Program-made: the position numbers and the translations under genes
Assembly: GCF_901709675.1 (NCBI RefSeq)
Contig: NC_051108.1
Span: 6,742,631-6,806,630 of the forward strand
From: Syngnathus acus
Taxonomy: Eukaryota; Chordata; Actinopteri; Syngnathiformes; Syngnathidae
Length of the DNA stretch: 64,000 nucleotides
Direction of reading: 5' to 3'
Shown: positions 22,186-39,800 of the stretch, piece after piece
Layout of the letters: each line of letters starts with the position of its first letter
Numbering within the stretch: the first letter of the stretch is position 1
Notes under the pieces: model-generated
The model's input: the letters and a program-made list of their open reading frames with translations, nothing else
What the model was told of the DNA's origin: nothing
Database searches by the model: none

Positions 22186-24974
22186 CCTCGCGATCAATGA
22201 TCAACTCTTGTCTTCAAGCCATAACGCAATGGGGTCATTGTCACTTTTTCACTCGCTCATAGAGAAATCACTTAACATCACTATCATTTTGTAACAACTG
22301 CTTCTCAATCTAATGTTTTTCTTTGATTTCTTCACATCCGAGTTTTTACAGTTCAAAGTTAATAATGCTGTGAAATAATTAATAAAAAGTAATGGTAAGG
22401 TGCCAGTATATTGTGCTATGTCTTAATGTTTACGGGTGATGTTGTTTGACGCGAGCTGTCCTTAAAGTTAGCTTCAGTCATTAGGCTGCACTGGGCCTGT
22501 TTTCATGAGATGTTACTCTGATTTTGTACAAAAAGCAAACACTGATTTCAAGTAAATCTTTAAATGAGTCATTTTGTGTGTGTGTTTTTTTTGTGTGTGT
22601 GCATTTCTAAATTCTCATGGAAAAAACAAGCTGATCCATGTTGGTACCTGCAGAAGACATTCTGAACTTTAACTGTCTGTCCTCGTCATGCAGTCACCAA
22701 AACATATGAGGGGGGGGCAGTGTTAAGGACCTAACATGCAGTTAATGGAGTTTTTTTTTTTTTTTTAAAGACATTTTAATTATTTTACCGTCTACCGTGC
22801 ATGTCTTTTAATGGACAACTAGATGAATCAAGTTAAAACCACCAACTGTGATTGATCAAAAATGCATGTCTGCGCACTCCAGCCCTTATTGTCACCGTGG
22901 ATTCCTGGCGAGATCTTATCCTTCTAATGACTGCCTTTTCATCAAATAAAGAGCTGCAGCGACGAGATTACCCGTTGTCATTTACGCACATGAAATATGG
23001 CCTCTAATATTGACCTCATTTACATACAAACCAGCTCTTACAAAAGTAGCACTTTTTGATGTCAACAAGACAAAAATGATGCCTGTTATGTGGGTGCCAA
23101 GTAGTGAAGCTAAAAGTGACACAGCTGTACAAATGTCCCATTAATATTCACTCGCAGTGTTTTTACTCCCGCGTTAAAGTTGACATGTTGACCTCCTAGT
23201 TATTCTAGGTCAGGTTAGACTCTGCTCCGTAGCCCGCAAAACAGCGGGAAATGCAAAACGTGCATGACAACGCTAAAGGAGCTTTAAGTGCTTCTAAATG
23301 AGCCAATTAAGTGATTAAATTGGCTCCCTGTATTTTCTTGCAATCTAATACGACTTCATTTTGTCCCCCCTCTGGGGAAATGCAATGAAATATATATATA
23401 TCATCTGGGCTACTTGTTTTCCACTTGACCTGACATGTTCTGAAAATGGGGCTGTTTACTCAAGAAAGAGATGGGAAAATGAAGCCTCTGCCAAATGTCG
23501 AGCTCTTCCTCCCTCGCTGGAGGTCTGCAGTTGCTTTCGACACTCGCATTAGAAGGACACGGCTGACAGGTAAGCAAGCAAATAAACACATTTTAATTCA
23601 AGCGCCTCATTGTTTTGGATTTGTAATCTCAAACAGGATTGATGCCGCAGCCTTATTACAGCTTGTTACCAGTTTTGGGCGGTGCAAGGCTTTTGCTTTA
23701 CCTTGACATGTGGTCCCGAAACATGCAAGGACTCCTGACTAGGCTGAAGTCTTTTTGATTTGCGTTAATACTTCTACCTTTGTTTGCTCTGTTGTACAAG
23801 AACCACGAGTTGGCGTCATGGTGTCTTGCTATTGCCCAAACAAAGCTCTATTAATGTCATGAAATGATGATGAAAATAAAATAGTCTGTATCTCTTTGAT
23901 TCCATCATTGGGAGTAGATTGCGTAATTACTGGCTGCTGAAATGAGATTTGACCTACTGCGTTGTTTGCTGTGTTATGGTGACCTGGCGCTCAAACGCAC
24001 TGCCTCCATCGATTTGACTGCATCTTTTAATTTGTTTATCCTCTTTTTTTCCCTTCCCACTGATTCCACTTTGCCCAGCGAGTCCAGCTGAATGAGCGCG
24101 AGTCGAAGGGATGAAGGAAAAGAGCCTGGCGGCGCAGAGGACGCTTGTCGTTTAAAGAGGTGAGCGCCGACTTTGCCGTTTGGTTTAAACGCCGCCGTTC
24201 ACGTCGGTGCTGTGATTTGATTTACCGCCGTCTCAGGTGTGTTCAGTAATGCGTCCGCTTGTACGTCAATGACAAATATCGGCTTAATCAACAAATTAAT
24301 ATTCAAAATATTCATCCACTCGTGTAAAACAAAGGTGGCGGAAGAGGAGGAGAAGATGATGTGGTGGCGTGTGACGGGACAGCCAAGTTGTACGGGAAGC
24401 ACTGTTTGCATTTTGTTCAGCTTGGTGTATTTTTCTTCCCATCCCTAATGGTTATGCCTCTACACATTCGAGGACAGAAGGGCGGGAAAGGCGGGTGGGA
24501 GTTGTTTTCAGGGGGGCCCGGGTGGGGGAGAGCTTAAGGAGAAGAAGGAAAGGCGTACAACTGGCGGCCCGTGGGCCACATGTGGGCCATGCCCACACTT
24601 GGAGTGGCCGCAAGAATAATGTTTTTTGAGTGGGCGGGGGGGTGGGGGCAGCCCCCATTTTCATATGAAACCCATATTGTGGGTTTATCTGAAATCTTTA
24701 GAAATGTTTTGGGAACTTCTCTCAAAGCATTTTAAAGGGAATCCCAATGTGGCCCCCCCAGCAACGCTGCTGAGAAATTGGGCCACCCCTTCCATCGTTT
24801 AAGATGCCCATCCCTGAGGAAAAGGGACGAGAAAAGTAACACATCTGTATGTGTGCGAGAGACAGTGGAACAGGAGAGAGAGCGCCACTCGTTCCTGCCC
24901 CCCCCCCACCCTTTCTCCCCGCCAAGGGGAGAGCAAGTCTAAATCATGTTGCTTATCAGTACCGTCGTGCTGTG
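22186..24974. other. armt1 3' UTR, intergenic spacer and esr1 5' region
   Basis: After the armt1 3' UTR (AATAAA at 22381-22386) there is no supported coding gene; CCDC170, found here in human, was not seen. A poly(T) run lies near 22751-22767. At about 24079-24159 a GC-richer segment ends in a good donor, AAAGAG|GTGAGC, and could be an untranslated first exon of esr1. A possible matching acceptor, GTTGCTCAG, ends at 24983, just inside the coding exon. Confidence 0.45.
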
Positions 24975-30440
<5,466 letters not shown>

Positions 30441-31440
30441 GGCAAAAACAAAAGATCAATGTTGTACTGGGGGTCATTTGATGATTATTTATACATTTCT
30501 GACATCACTTTGACATCGCTCTGACTTTTCCACTGTTGCTCACATGGCTTCTCCCTCGTGCCAACAGCACTATTTGAAATTCATGTTTTTCTTTTTAATA
30601 GTTTGATTCCCATTCAACCAAAGTGCACTTCCTCTAAGCTTGAAGGTGCTATTGGGCATTATTTTCATTTGTTTGCATAATAAGCTGTGATTAATTACGT
30701 GTCGGTTATTTACCTGTCAGCTGAGTAACAGCGTGTCTCATGTCTAACGTTCGCTACACAAGCACCAGTTTGGTCATATTTGTAAACCACATATTGACCA
30801 CATGTTGATAACATCAGTGTTTGTGTTTCTGTCCGCTGTGTTGTTGGGAAAAAAAAGCATCTGCAAGTTACGCAACTTTAAATCCGAGCCAAACTGTCAT
30901 TGGGTAACTTTGTAGATTTGTTCTCTTGCACTTGTTTTGTATTAATTGTTGAATATTCTGGTCTACTTGTCATTTTATCACAATTATGTGCTGAAAAGCA
31001 TTCATTGATTGACTAAAAAAAATCTGTCTTTGGGAATTCATGTATGTAAACATTTGACAAAACAAAAATTGAGCCATGGCTACGTCTCAAAGTATTCATT
31101 ATTTGTATGGATTTAAAATAACATTGCAATTTCCCCCTACATAAATCTAATTTCTTATTCTAATACTTTCATACTTAACTTGCAAACAAGCATACAACAA
31201 TGTATTCCATAATTATTTTGTGTTATTATTTTGTCTTTTTGTGTTTTACGTTCAACAACAATCACCATCAAACTGAATGGCTTGCTTATTGCATGTCTCT
31301 CACCAGAGCATCCTCGCTAATGTGGAATTATGGAAGCCACAAATCAATAAAATGACCCTAACACAAAGAAATTGTCAAACTCAAATTACAAAAATTTATC
31401 ATCCGACCGTACCACATAACGATCGTATGACTCCGTACTT
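30441..31440 (+). other. esr1 3' UTR
   Basis: AT-rich, no coding gene. A plus-strand AATAAA at 31346-31351 is the best polyadenylation candidate, giving a 3' UTR of about 0.9 kb. It lies close to the opposite-strand syne1 3' end. Confidence 0.5.
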
Positions 31441-32503
31441 TGGAAAGATTCATCTAAACAGCGCTTAATATTTCAGTTTTTATTTGCAAAGAGTATTCAG
31501 TATTAGCAAACTGTACAAACATAAATAACATTATTCATAAATATATACATTTAACATTGCTGTTTTGTCCTGATTACTCAGGAATAATATCATCATGACA
31601 AGAATAAAAGCACATTATCATTAGCTTCACAACCAGTGATTGTTTGGCTTCGGGGACTTTCAAGAACATGCGTAGATAAAAAAAAAAAATGTGAGAATTA
31701 TTTTAGACAACTTGTTTTCCAAATTCGTGTACTTTATCACATTAGCTCCTATTAGTGAAACACTGAACATAAAAAAATACACCTCGGCATTTGGCAGGGA
31801 CAAGTTAGCTGATTCGGCTCAAAAATGTGTTTCAATTCGTCAGTGCAGTACCTTTCAAACAGCCAGTGCGCGGGCGCCCAAAATGTAATTAGAACGACAA
31901 TAAAATGTCGCAAAACGAATTAAATTGCAAATTTAGTACTCAAGAACAATTTACACGTTATTAGCTAACTGGACGACGTTGCTTCAAATGTCCCGGGCTA
32001 GCTATGATGACAGCTGTCATGACATCCGGGGTGTTTATCCCCGGAAGCTAATCACTAATTGTGTTTTTTATTTACGTTTTATTTTACTCTGTAAACGTCA
32101 ATAAATTTACTAAGTGTCAAGTTTTTGTTCATTTGATTTATATGTGGCTTTTTGTCTGTGCTGTTATTAAAGGTCTAACATGTCTACACACTTCACTAAT
32201 AATATTCATAGCTGATTGACCATAAATAATAGCAGCACTGGGAATAGTAGACGACTTTGGCTCCCATTGAGTGTATATAAATAGTGCTTTGTTCTTCATT
32301 AGGAAACAAAAAACCAACCTTCATATATATGTACACATACATTTAACAAAATAAATATTTCATGAAGGTTCATTAGTACTTCTTAAAGGGCCAGTGACAT
32401 ATTGGTCTCACGTCCTGGTCGTAATAATGATGGTGTAGGGCACAGGGTGAAAGGGCACATTTGCAGGAGTCCTTGGCAAAGCGATGAGAGAAAAAAAGGC
32501 AGC
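31441..32503 (-). other. syne1 3' UTR
   Basis: AT-rich sequence downstream of the syne1 stop. A minus-strand AATAAA at 31479-31484 is a plausible polyadenylation signal, so syne1 and esr1 would end tail to tail about 130 bp apart. No other gene seen. Confidence 0.5.
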
Positions 32504-35500
32504 TTATATGGGCGGAGGTCCATTAGTATAGCGAAGCATAGGATGAAAGGAGCGGGCAAAGTTGTTGGCGTGGTGACAACTGTAGTCCTCCTGGCTCATG
32601 GGCACCATGCAGGCCAGGGCGATGAGGAGCAGGAGCAGCAGATGCATGGGCAAAGCTGCCCGCAGGACCCTCTGCATGAAGGACGGCTCCTTGGAGGAGG
32701 GGGAGGGCGCCGATGAGACACTGTTCGAAATGTCAGAACGGGAGGAAACGCAGCCAGCGGCGCCGGTGGGTGACCTCCTGCGGCTGAGAGGGAGGATATG
32801 CAGAAAAAGGAGTCAAGCACTCGAGTGTTTGCAAAGCATTGCTTCGTCCATTAAACTTGTTTCAATGGACCGATTTCTGCACCAAAATAACATTTTTCGC
32901 TTATCTCTTAAATACTTTGGACAGTGCATGATGGTTAATGACCACCTAGAACTGTTTTAAACAGTCTAATCATTTTAGTTAATGTTTATTATTAAAATCT
33001 AGATCTCTGCACGGCCTTAAATTGAGTTTCTGCTAACCTTATACAAATACACAACATTTAGCATGAGCACTGTCCTTTTGAAAAATCCAAAGTTGTGCAC
33101 AAACGACACGCACGCATACACACACGCAAGCACGTGAGCAGTTGACACAAATCACAAACAATTCAAGCACAAGCGTCACACATGGAAGAAGAGCAGCAAG
33201 TGGGAGCAAGTTGTGTTGAGCATTCTGTGCTCTTATTTTACAGACGTAAGCAATGATAACGTTACAAATGTCTGTCTGGATAGTTCCTCTTGTTAGTGCT
33301 ATGAATCAAGAGGAGGAACGACGTGTTCTTACCTCGACCATAAGCTCAACCGCCCCACCCCCACCCACCCACTCATGGCCACGCGCTCTGACACATGCCT
33401 CTGATAGCACAACATCGGATGTCTGCAGCTATCTTCAAATTATTGAGCCAAAAGATTTTGATACGTGGGCTAATATTGCAGGCCTGCTGACTTTTTATGA
33501 TTAAGTATAACTCCTTAAATGTTATTTGTAGACACAAATGATGCTATATGTGGAAAAGATTTGGGGAATGAAACCAAAAGGGAGTACGGAAAAAGGAAAG
33601 AGGTAAGAACGTGGGAGTTGGAGGGGAAGCTAGAAGGCTTATTGCATCACATCCCGTTAAGAATGAGAGGAAACCTTAAGGGGAAACAAAAAAAGTGAAA
33701 ATAGATGTTGGCATCCAGTGGGCCAGTGAGTGGGGGGGGTATGAGTACAAGCAGCAAAGTGAAGCAGTGAAAGAAAACATTCAAAGGCGAAAAGGGAAGA
33801 GCCCGACAGGAGGCTGCTCCCGATCGCTTGTGAGCTGGTCACATGACCTCTAGAAAAAGCGGGACACCATGGAATGCCATGTTTCTATTTTGATCTGATT
33901 TGCATTTAGAGTTCCACCACGGTCCCGTCTTTGTAGAGCTCAAGGAGCGGTGCTCGAGGTACCTGTGGCGCGGGCTGCTCTTGGGGGGTCCGGGTTGGGC
34001 CTGACTACTTTTGCCTCGAGGCTGAAGGGCGTAATGAGCAGGGAGGGAGGCGTCAAAAAAGAAAAGAAAAAAGAAATGTTTCAGTCAAGAGGCAAATGAG
34101 GACAAAAAATAACTCAGGAGAGTAAAGCCAAAAAACTTTTCTGCAGAGAAACAATCGTCAACAAAGCAGCAATGTAATAATCAATGATGTGAATGATTGA
34201 TTGATTGATTGGCAAGAAATCTGGCTTCTCTGTAAAAAACAAAAGACATATTTAAAAAAGAAAAGCCAGCTTTTCTTGTGCATTTGTTTGCCGGATCAAC
34301 ATACTGAAAGCAGCATCTAAAATAATAAAAACTGTACCTAAAAAAAATTAAACACAAGCAGGGCGCTCGACCAGAAAATATTACAAGCCTTTTTTTTCTG
34401 ACAAAATAATGGGACTTCCAATTTGACCAAAATGCGAGGAAAACAAAATTGCTGTATTGCATGGACGAGGACTATTAAGGCCATACTAAAACGACAAAAT
34501 GTTTACCACAATAAAGTCAAACTTTTACATTTTATAAAAAAAATTAGACAAAAAACTCATTATTTAAAGTAACCTGGAGAAAACGAAATCCTACTAAATA
34601 CTAAAACAACCATATGAAAACAACCATAAATTAATCTAAACAAAAACCACATTAATTTTAGTGAATTAGTTTTCCATAATTTCAAAAAACACATTTTAAT
34701 CGGCAAAATAAAAGCGCAGCTTTCTTGCTTTACTTCGCAACATTAGGCGTGCTTTCCTTGTAAATGTGACTTTCTAGCATGGCCTTCATACTCCTAGTTG
34801 ATGTCCGAAAATGAAAAAGAACATTACCACAGGTGAAAGAACCGGGGCTGCCAGAGAGACAGCGGCGATGCCTGATTTGCCGACAGACAGTGGTGAGAAT
34901 TCCTGAATATAAAAGAAAAATTGCAAACGTAAGAGAGCAGCGAGTGCAACGTCTCCATTTGAAGTGTCGTCGTCGTGCCCCACCTGTTGCGGACTCTGAA
35001 GCTCCATTTGCTTCTGCAGCTCGTCCAGGTCGGCATCCACCTGACGCAGGAGCAGACGCAGCCTGTTCCAGATCACGTGCACCTTCTCCTGCGCCTCCAG
35101 ACACTCTCCGCCCGAAGAGCGGTGGAGCGGCGCCGCTGTGGCCGCCGTGCTGACCAGCAGCTGAGCCGACAGCTCCTGGAGGGACGACACCTTCTGCTGC
35201 GAGTCCAGCAGCTCGCGCTTGATTTGCTACGTGAGGATGAAATTGTGTCAAAAAGGGTTCTGACTAAAATGGAAGAAATATGTCGTCAAAGTACCGTGAG
35301 TGTCCCGTGATGAGCTCGCAGCGTTTGCCAGTCTTGGTTGGGAGGGATGGGCACCACCTCGTTTCTCCTGCGGTCGATGTTCTCCAACCACAGTAGCAAA
35401 CCGTGACTCATCTCGTGGAACTCCTGAAGGGAAACATTTTGTTCATGTGCGGAAGCATTCTTCTAAAGTGTTTAATTTTTCCTCTTCACTCTTAAACTTT

Positions 35501-36695
35501 CCCTCTCTGCATGGTCAACATTGTGTTGCTCCAGCACCTGGCACTGCATGAGCGCTCTCTGCAGCTCCTCCCTCCACTCCTCCAGCGACGTGCCGAGGCG
35601 ATCCCAGTGCGCGTTCATATCCTTCAGAGCGTCCCGCAGCTCCCAAGCCTCCTCAGAGTCGGGTTCCGACTGAAGGAAGCCGGCGCTGCTTAAGTTGACG
35701 GATAGGACCTCCGACTTGTGGCTGTCCATCCCCTTCTGAAGCTCCTGAGCACCATACAGGGAAAAAAAAAAAAAAAAACGGAATCTTCAGAAAGAAGCGT
35801 TTCTGAGAGATGCTTGTATTTGTAACCACTAACCCTGAGCTTCTTGATCCTCTGCTGAATGGCATGGATATCCGTGCCAAGCTCCAGGCCTCGCAGCTGG
35901 CCCAGTTCGGCCTCACAGCGACCCAGCCACGCCCGCATGGTCTGCAGGTCTGAGATGAGCTGCTGCCACTGCTGAAGGTTCTGCTTGTGCTTGTCACTCA
36001 AAGTCTGAGCCTCAAGCAGCTCCCAGCGCTCAATCACACCTGCGTGGAAAATAACACAGCTCCGGACTTGCTTGTAGAACAAATGATGTGCTGTGTTACG
36101 TAAGAGGGACGAACCTGCATTCTGACTGTCAGTGCTGGTCAGGTTGGTGAGTCCCGGCATTTCATCTTCATCCTCAGTGAGCTCTCCCTCGGCTCTCTTC
36201 ACCGCGTCTATGCTGCCGCGACACTCTCCCATTAGGCGCATCTGCATCAGCGATAATGAATTTAAACATAGAAAATAGATTTTTGTTTTTTTTACTGCAA
36301 TGAATCAATAGCAACGACTCACATAGCCCATGTATGTGGAGTCAGCGTCGGGGCTTGAGCGGCTGGCGGCGTCCTCTCTGGCCTGCAGCTGGTAGCGTGA
36401 TGCGTCCAGAGCCTGGTCCAGCTGTCTGAGGCTGGCCTCCAGTTGTCCTGGGTCGCCTGCGCACAAAACGCAAGGGGGTGAAAAATCCCTAACTGGGCAA
36501 GTATGTTGTCATCGGGCATGTTGGAGACAGACAGGATGCATGCATTAGTCGGAAATGGCCGGTTAAACATGGTGACTAGATGTGGATCCAACATGCAAAA
36601 TATGCAAAGGATTCTTCTCAACATGCTGATTGACATGACTGTGGATGGATGGATGGATGGATGGATGGATGGATGGATGGATGGATGGATGGATG

Positions 36696-36742
<47 letters not shown>

Positions 36743-36799
36743 GGATAGATGGATAGATGGATAGATGGATAGATGGATAGATGGATAGATGGATAGATG

Positions 36800-36874
<75 letters not shown>

Positions 36875-39800
36875 GGATGGATGGATGGATGGATGGATGG
36901 ATGGATGGATGGATGGATGGATGGATGGATGGGACGTGCAGCTGCCGTGCTGACCCCTGAAGGGCCGCTGTTAGAGAAGCACGATTTAGTATGGAGCTGG
37001 TGGCGTGCTCGCTCCTGACACATGCCGCGACAATCCTGCTCAGTTCTGCGGTTCCTACCGGAAGATGATTTCAATGTGTTCTCAGTCAGTTTTATATAGG
37101 CCTCGGGACTCTCGGGAATAACTACGTCTGAAGAGGAAAGACAAAGCATTCAGTTTGTGGGTAGCAGAAGCTCTTCCAGCTGTGGAGGTGTGGGCAGGTG
37201 GCCCAAAACCTTTGTTGGTGTAGTGCACGGTCTTGGCCCCAGTAATATTCAATCAGTATCATTTCAATGTAAAAAGAACATGTGTTGACAGTGAAACAAA
37301 CTTCTCTTCATGTGCTTGAGGCGCCCTCTGTTGTTGCACGCTGTAATAACAGAACTCACTAAAAAGACTAACCTGACAGTACTGTAGTATCTGTCCTCAG
37401 ATACTCCTCGTCCTTTCCGCTCATTCCACTTTGGTCGCGCCCCCCCGGGCTCTCCAGACCCCGGCTCAGGTCGTAATCGTGGTCCCACTCCAACGGGATT
37501 GAGTCCACGCTGGCCGGAGTGTCCCGGCCCGAGCGCTCCGCCCGAATGAGGGTGGCCGGCGCTGAGGCCTGGCGACTGGAGGTGCGAGGAGGCGTGGAGT
37601 CGCACCACTGCAGCTCGCATAGGTCGGCGCCGTCCTCCGTGTCGGAACCATCCAGCTCGTCGTCCACCAGCTGGGAAATGAATGGGGAAAAAAATGAAAG
37701 CAGGTTTCCACTGCGGTGTACATTTGTAATTGCTCATATGTGTTGAGTGCACTCACGGGCAAACGCGTAAGCTTCTTGTAGTATCTGTTGACGCGTCCAA
37801 AGACTTCCTGGTAGTACCTCTGCAGCTCCTCTAGCTCTTCTTCGATCACAGCGGCATCCAGAGGTTCGCTCTTCTTGATCAGAGCGTCGCCCTGCTTGAA
37901 CACCAACTCGATCTTGCCCGTGTTCAAATGGATCTCCTGCTGGAATGCCTGAAGCAAACACAAACACGGGTTGGGTCATCGACGCCCCGGGAGAAGCCAC
38001 AGACGCTTTGCGGCTACCTTGAGTTGTTTAATCTTGGCTTGTACGTCGCACTCGGAGAAGTGCTCAATGTTGGTGAGCTGTAGGTCCATCTCGGTCAACC
38101 ACACGAGGATGCTGTCTCGAGCCGTCTCAAACTCCTCACGCTGGTTGATGAAGTGCTACGGGAACATTTTCCTAAGCGGAGCTAGCTAAACCTAGACTAA
38201 ATATATCGGCTTTTAGCGTGCAGTCATTACCTTGAGACGGCGTAGGATGGCGGCCACCCTCTTTTGCAGGTTGTCCCACCTCTTGTTCCCATCATGCATC
38301 ATCTCCCTGAGACGGCAGGACATGTCGGTTCGGTTCTCACGGGCCAGGCGGCGGTACTGCTTGTTGATCAGCTCCAGCTGGGTCAAGCACTCCTGCACTT
38401 GCCGTTGGAAAGCCTGCCCACACAAATAGGAGTATTTTATTATTTTCTAGAATTGAATTTCCACACTTGAACATTGGAAAAAAAAAAGCAAGTTTTACGC
38501 TTTCGAGCCCAAGCTCAGCCACAAACATGACGGATGGCAGCAGGCCAGATCGGACAGCACCAGTGTGACGGACTGCCGCAGCTGAGCAGACCGGCTCAGA
38601 CGGGTTTGTGTAACATGACCCTTTAATGTTTCCTCTATCATGGAGTTTCAATAACATGCAAAGAAAGCCTGACTTGACTTGTAACACTAACCTAAATCCC
38701 TGCCTGCCCGATTTGCACATTTAACACTATCATAGACATAAACCCACCTCAAACTTCTTCAGTTCCTCTTTGGCAACAGTATAGAGGACTCCAGAAGAAT
38801 TGGGCGTAGCCGATGTTCTCTCCGAAGTCTTCAACCACTCTTCAAAGCGGGAGTAGTCATCCAAAAACTTATGCCACAACCTCCAAGTCTCCTCAATCCT
38901 GCACAGAAACAGCCCAGGATTAATTTAACAGCCGATTGGATTCCCGCGCTAGCTCATTCGCGACACCGACTTGAGCCTCCTCTCCATGGACATGGCGCAG
39001 ATGTTCCTCCAGCGTCGGTCCAAGCCCCTGGTGGCTTGCTGGATGGAATCGCACTCGGTCTCAGTGGAGCAGGCGTCACAGTCGTGAAGCAGTACCTCGC
39101 ACAGGTTCAACACGGACGCCACGCCCGTGCTGTGCTTCTCGATGTCCTTCTGCAGCTCCTGGAGGAAAAAAGGTGCATAGTGTAAAGAAATTGTGACATA
39201 TGTAGAACCACTGGGTGCACAGTCTTGCCTGCTGCTGGTTGAGCTTCCTGTGGATCTCCTGCTCATCACACGTGTCGTAGACAATGGGCCTGGAAAGCTC
39301 GGACTCGATGTGAGCCAGCCAAGCGCGCAGGCTGCTCATGTTTTTCTCCAAATGCTGCACGGCCACTAGGGTCTCCCGCAACTTCTTCAACCTGAAGGCA
39401 GAAAGCCAGGGAATACAAATAAGAACTCATCTTAATTGATTCCATTTGAATGACAAGTTGCAATCAATACAGTAATTGAAATAAATGCTCTCAAATTTGC
39501 GATAGGTCAACCAAAACAAAAACAATGTGCACAAGCTGCAGGTGGCCCCAGCTCACACCCAAAACACTCACACGCCACTTGGAGGCACATCTCCAGCACA
39601 ACTAAGATTAAAGATTAAAGATTAAAGTCCCAATGATCGTCACACACACACCTGGGTGTGGTGAAATTTGTCCTCTGCATTTAACCCATCCCCGTGTGAT
39701 TTTAATCCATCCCCTGGGGGAGAGAGGAGCAGTAGCGGTGCCGCGCTCGGGAATCAGTTGGTGATCTAACCCCCCAATTCCAACCCTTAATGCTGAGTGC

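Larger units (their letters stand above)
32504..39391 (-). other. syne1: syne1 exon block 1: last spectrin repeats, linker and KASH
   Basis: Seventeen exons: 32504-32777, 33963-34021, 34828-34902, 34984-35226, 35295-35423, 35538-35744, 35834-36039, 36115-36241, 36323-36456, 37059-37127, 37373-37670, 37757-37948, 38018-38155, 38231-38413, 38748-38898, 38971-39158, 39229-39391. From the N-terminal side these encode [20 protein letters not shown], the [20 protein letters not shown] repeat, [39 protein letters not shown] and [13 protein letters not shown] repeats, then the low-complexity [16 protein letters not shown] linker, the adaptive segment [12 protein letters not shown], and finally a Ser/Pro neck. 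Exons 33963-34021 and 34828-34902 encode weakly conserved neck sequence and are supported by splice sites and phase only. Confidence 0.9.

Noticed and set aside
23205-23220. Estrogen response element upstream of esr1 (AGGTCAGGTTAGAC)
   Set aside because: The second half-site departs from TGACC at several positions.
24849-24974. Upstream in-frame extension of esr1 ([16 protein letters not shown])
   Set aside because: Proline-rich text without similarity to known fish ER-alpha; the [11 protein letters not shown] start is better supported.
36319-37149. Long minus-strand frame of Ser-Ile-His-Pro and Ser-Ile-Tyr-Leu repeats
   Set aside because: It is translation of the ATGG/ATAG satellite; the real coding parts are the two flanking syne1 exons.
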